Shown: one piece after another, positions 39,204 to 44,159 of the stretch
Position numbering within the stretch: the stretch's first letter is position 1
Layout of the letters: each line of letters starts with the position of its first letter
Origin: Solibaculum mannosilyticum
Lineage (GTDB): Bacteria > Bacillota > Clostridia > Oscillospirales > Acutalibacteraceae
NCBI RefSeq assembly: GCF_015140235.1
Contig: NZ_AP023321.1
Location: 2,485,842 to 2,530,000 of the forward strand
DNA: 44,159 bases
Direction of reading: 5' to 3'
Notes under the pieces: model-generated
What the model saw: only the letters and a program-made list of their open reading frames with translations
The model's database searches: none
Told to the model about the DNA's origin: nothing
Made by a program: the position numbers and the translations under genes

Positions 39204-39872
39204 ATGCGCCGCAAACGACGTCCTTTTGCCCGTTCGGCCCATGCCGCTTCCTTTGTCCGTGCCGTAATAGCTGTCCTGTTGGTGACAGGCGGTATCACCC
39301 TATTCCTATGGGCAAGAGGTGGGGCCATCTCTTTGGATGAGCAGAAAAAGGCTCAGATGGAGCAGTTCCTATATCCAATCGTCATGGCTGACGCCCCATC
39401 TTTTTCCTCTGTCAGCCAACTTCCGGAGGATATGGTGTGCAAGATCAGCTTGCTGTCTTTGCTCATGGAGGACACTGGAAGCGGCAGTCTTACCGATGAT
39501 CAGGACCGTCGCATCGTCCCTATGGAATTGGTGGAGCAAAAGAGCCATGCCTTATTTGGAGACAGCGTTAAAGTGTCGCCTTCCAGCCTTACCATTGGGG
39601 ATGTCCAAGCTGAGTACATGGAAACTGACGGTTGTTTCCATGTTCCTGTTACAATCCAGGCCGGCTTCTATACCCCTCAGGTACAGGGTATCCGGGAAGG
39701 CGGCGGGAAACAGACCGTTTACATCGGCTATCTCCCGGCCGACGGATGGAGCAAACAAGGCGATCAATGGGTCCCTCCTTCCCCTGTGAAGTTTATGGAA
39801 GTGACGTTATCGGGTTCCAAAGATGCCCCTGTCATCCAATCCCTGTCCCAAAGCGGCGGCTTAACAGAATAA
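39204..39872 (+). CDS. membrane-anchored protein of unknown function
   Basis: The 222-residue protein has a basic N-terminus (MRRKRRPFARSAHAA) and one membrane helix at about 17-36. An extracytoplasmic domain follows, with no lipobox cysteine. The domain reads SSVSQLPEDMVCKISLLSLL and later VPVTIQAGFYTPQVQGIREG. Conserved hypothetical proteins of this shape occur in Clostridia, but I cannot name a family. AAGGAGG lies before the ATG. It is probably co-transcribed with proA and is followed by a strong terminator. Confidence 0.8.
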   Translation: MRRKRRPFARSAHAASFVRAVIAVLLVTGGITLFLWARGGAISLDEQKKAQMEQFLYPIVMADAPSFSSVSQLPEDMVCKISLLSLLMEDTGSGSLTDDQDRRIVPMELVEQKSHALFGDSVKVSPSSLTIGDVQAEYMETDGCFHVPVTIQAGFYTPQVQGIREGGGKQTVYIGYLPADGWSKQGDQWVPPSPVKFMEVTLSGSKDAPVIQSLSQSGGLTE

Positions 39873-39873
39873 C

Positions 39874-39912
39874 AAAAGGGCCATGGGTACGTCTTGTATC
39901 CATGGCCCTTTT
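39874..39912. terminator. intrinsic terminator, 17-bp stem
   Basis: AAAAGGGCCATGG (39874-39886) pairs with CCATGGCCCTTTT (39900-39912), extended by four more inner pairs to a five-base loop. The A/T ends make it bidirectional, for the plus-strand gene and possibly the convergent transporter genes. Confidence 0.9.
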
Positions 39913-39940
39913 CCTTATCGTAGTAAAAGAAAAACCGGCG

Positions 39941-39978
39941 AAGTTTTCCACCGATTCCTCACTTTCTGTTGAAAACTT
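39941..39978. repeat. diverged copy of the TTTTCCAC inverted repeat
   Basis: AAGTTTTC (39941-39948) and GAAAACTT (39971-39978) bound a 38-bp element, 30 of 38 bases identical to 30828-30865. It begins two bases past the stop codon of the second transporter gene and so may also act at its 3' end. Confidence 0.55.
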
Positions 39979-39979
39979 T

Positions 39980-40552
39980 TTAGAATTTAAAAATAACACC
40001 TACCACAGCAGCTGCAGCTATATAAAGCACCGGATGCCCTTTTCCCTTGAGCAGCAAAGAAGCTATCATCAAAACAGCAAATAAAATCAATGCTTTGACG
40101 TCAAACAGGTCTACAACGTTCCAGGAAGCGGTAAATTGATCCAAGGTGAGAATGGACACCTTTACCACTTCAAAGCCAGCAGCGGCGATTAAAGCCGTCA
40201 CAGTGGGACGCAGGCCATAAAAGGAAGACTGCACCAATTTATTCTCGCTGAACTTACTGAGAAATTTAGCGATGAGTAAAATGATAATAATCGAAGGAAG
40301 AACCAACGCTGCTGTAGCCACAATACTTCCCAGAACGCCTCCTGCATGGTATCCGGCGTAGGTGGCCATATTGACGCCGATGGGTCCGGGAGTGGATTCT
40401 GAGATGGCAATCATATCGGCCAGCATAGACTGGTCAAACCACTGGGGATATTGATCGGCCATCTCGTAAAGGAACGGAAGCGTTGCTAGTCCTCCGCCGA
40501 TGGCAAATAACCCGGTCTTAAAGAATTCATAGAAAAGAAGTAAATAGGTCAT
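39980..40552 (-). CDS. chromate transporter family protein, second half-size subunit
   Basis: The 190-residue membrane protein has about five or six helices and the CHR motif FKTGLFAIGGGLATLPFLYE, then SESTPGPIGVNMATYAGY. Half-size CHR proteins work in pairs, one homologous to each half of ChrA. Chromate efflux is known for some; many clostridial pairs have unknown substrates. Its ATG overlaps the stop of the partner gene by four bases. Confidence 0.9.
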   Translation of the reverse strand: MTYLLLFYEFFKTGLFAIGGGLATLPFLYEMADQYPQWFDQSMLADMIAISESTPGPIGVNMATYAGYHAGGVLGSIVATAALVLPSIIIILLIAKFLSKFSENKLVQSSFYGLRPTVTALIAAAGFEVVKVSILTLDQFTASWNVVDLFDVKALILFAVLMIASLLLKGKGHPVLYIAAAAVVGVIFKF

Positions 40553-41097
40553 GCCTTATCTCCCCCTTTCCTTGGTTTTCTCTCCCGCTTGATAAAGATC
40601 CCCACCAGCATAGATGCCACAACCAAGATAATGGGCGAAAGATCCAATGCCAAAGTTAAGATCAAAGACACAGCAAAAATAAGGATACCAATCCAGTCTT
40701 TGACGCCGGTTTTCCACAATTTCACAATGGCATTGACAATCAGCACCGATACAGCCACACGGATCCCAGCAAAGGCGTGCTGTACCCACTCCAAATGGGC
40801 AAAATTACTGATGAAAGCGGCAATGACCATTATGATAATCAGGGAAGGAAATACCACGCCGGCTGTGGCTACAAATCCCCCTAAGACACCCCCATACTTA
40901 TACCCGATAAAGGTGGCCGTATTGACAGCAATGACGCCAGGCGTACATTGGCCAATGGCAAAATAGTCCATAACCTCTTCGTCCGTGGCCCATTTGTGTT
41001 TTTCCACCACTTCCTTTTGAATCATAGGAAGCATGGCGTATCCGCCGCCGAACGTCAGTACCCCTATCCGACAGAAGGTCCAAAACAACGTCCACAT
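40549..41097 (-). CDS. chromate transporter family protein, first half-size subunit
   Basis: The membrane protein begins MWTLFWTFCRIGVLTFGGGYAML and includes QCTPGVIAVNTATFIGYKYG, the CHR signature. It is 182 residues from ATG 41097, which has GAGG seven bases upstream. In-frame ATGs at 41133 and 41142 would add a hydrophilic basic 12-15-residue extension and have poorer sites. It is translationally coupled to the second subunit. No chrB or other metal-resistance gene is adjacent, so the substrate is uncertain. Confidence 0.9.
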   Translation of the reverse strand: MWTLFWTFCRIGVLTFGGGYAMLPMIQKEVVEKHKWATDEEVMDYFAIGQCTPGVIAVNTATFIGYKYGGVLGGFVATAGVVFPSLIIIMVIAAFISNFAHLEWVQHAFAGIRVAVSVLIVNAIVKLWKTGVKDWIGILIFAVSLILTLALDLSPIILVVASMLVGIFIKRERKPRKGGDKA

Positions 41098-41235
41098 GAT
41101 CTTTCCTCTTTCCTTACCTGACAATTTTCCCATCGTCTTCATCCCTTCGATGTCAAATCAACAATTCTGTATTATGATACCCCATTTTAAAATGGTACAC
41201 AACCAAATCTATGTAAAATATTAAATTGATATAAA

Positions 41236-41273
41236 AATAAAAAAAAGAACCTGATCAAATGATCAGGTTCTTT
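41236..41273 (-). terminator. rRNA operon terminator
   Basis: In the minus-strand RNA a perfect 14-bp stem (41273-41260 with 41257-41244, two-base loop) is followed by a run of U. It lies about 60 nt beyond the 23S 3' end, with no 5S gene between. Confidence 0.9.
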
Positions 41274-41334
41274 CACTATACCCTAAAAACTGAACAAAGG
41301 GGAGACAGAGAAGAGATCAAGGGTGCATTTGGTA

Positions 41335-44159
<2,825 letters not shown>

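Overview
The window looks like chromosomal DNA of a spore-forming Firmicute of class Clostridia, most likely an Oscillospiraceae/Ruminococcaceae-type genome. The grounds are moderately high GC coding DNA, Shine-Dalgarno-led starts with many TTG/GTG codons, a spoVT regulator and a gpr spore protease, a GTP-type PEP carboxykinase, and Firmicute gene order in the rpmH-rnpA-yidD-yidC-jag-mnmE and rimP-nusA-ylxR-ylxQ-infB-rbfA-nrnA-truB-ribF clusters. The species cannot be named from the sequence alone. An origin-side location is suggested by the rpmH cluster and by a parS-like site at 21929-21942. However, dnaA and a DnaA-box cluster, which normally lie next to rpmH, are absent.

Layout. 1-3977 (minus): rpmH, rnpA, yidD, yidC, jag and truncated mnmE, covering ribosome and RNase P parts, membrane insertion and tRNA modification. 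4174-5048: an AT-rich stretch with two tiny unknown genes. 5049-5591: spoVT behind a sigma-G-like promoter. 5592-5924: an intergenic palindromic repeat cluster. 6007-13170: the long translation/RNA operon rimP to truB. 13208-15216: ribF and nadA (flavin and NAD cofactors). 15421-17028: an XRE regulator under a strikingly regular operator array, then a degenerate nucleotidyltransferase/HEPN pair. 17085-20785: dusB diverging from polA. 21007-23069: a low-molecular-weight phosphatase, rimI and tsaD. 23200-25087: pckG with clear promoter and terminator. 25190-27668: a small RHH protein, then minus-strand GNAT, mnmA and a CYTH protein. 28047-30761: a fused polysaccharide co-polymerase/tyrosine kinase and a glycosyltransferase. 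31039-31926: gpr. 32161-33523: a G5/3D cell-wall protein with an elaborate regulatory region. 33708-34655: ldh (minus). 34853-37867: a zinc-ribbon membrane protein and an ABC exporter. 37921-39872: proA and an unknown membrane-anchored protein. 39980-41142 (minus): a two-gene chromate-transporter-family pair. 41335-44159 (minus): 23S rRNA, cut by the window edge, with a terminator but no 5S gene directly after it.

Most genes are housekeeping. The signals most worth a second look are non-coding. (1) A compact, foldable RNA-like element followed by an intrinsic terminator lies between rpmH and rnpA, arranged like a riboswitch or attenuator. (2) Four copies of an 11-bp motif at exactly 30-bp intervals precede an XRE regulator. 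(3) A HEPN toxin-like gene pairs with a nucleotidyltransferase that has lost its catalytic motif. (4) A leader terminator and a WalR-like direct-repeat array precede the G5/3D gene. (5) A perfect 22-bp palindrome, two related DnaA-box-like inverted repeats and two clusters of GGGCAGTGCCC palindromic repeats are intergenic. All coordinates and motifs were read by eye; nothing was checked by database search or folding software.
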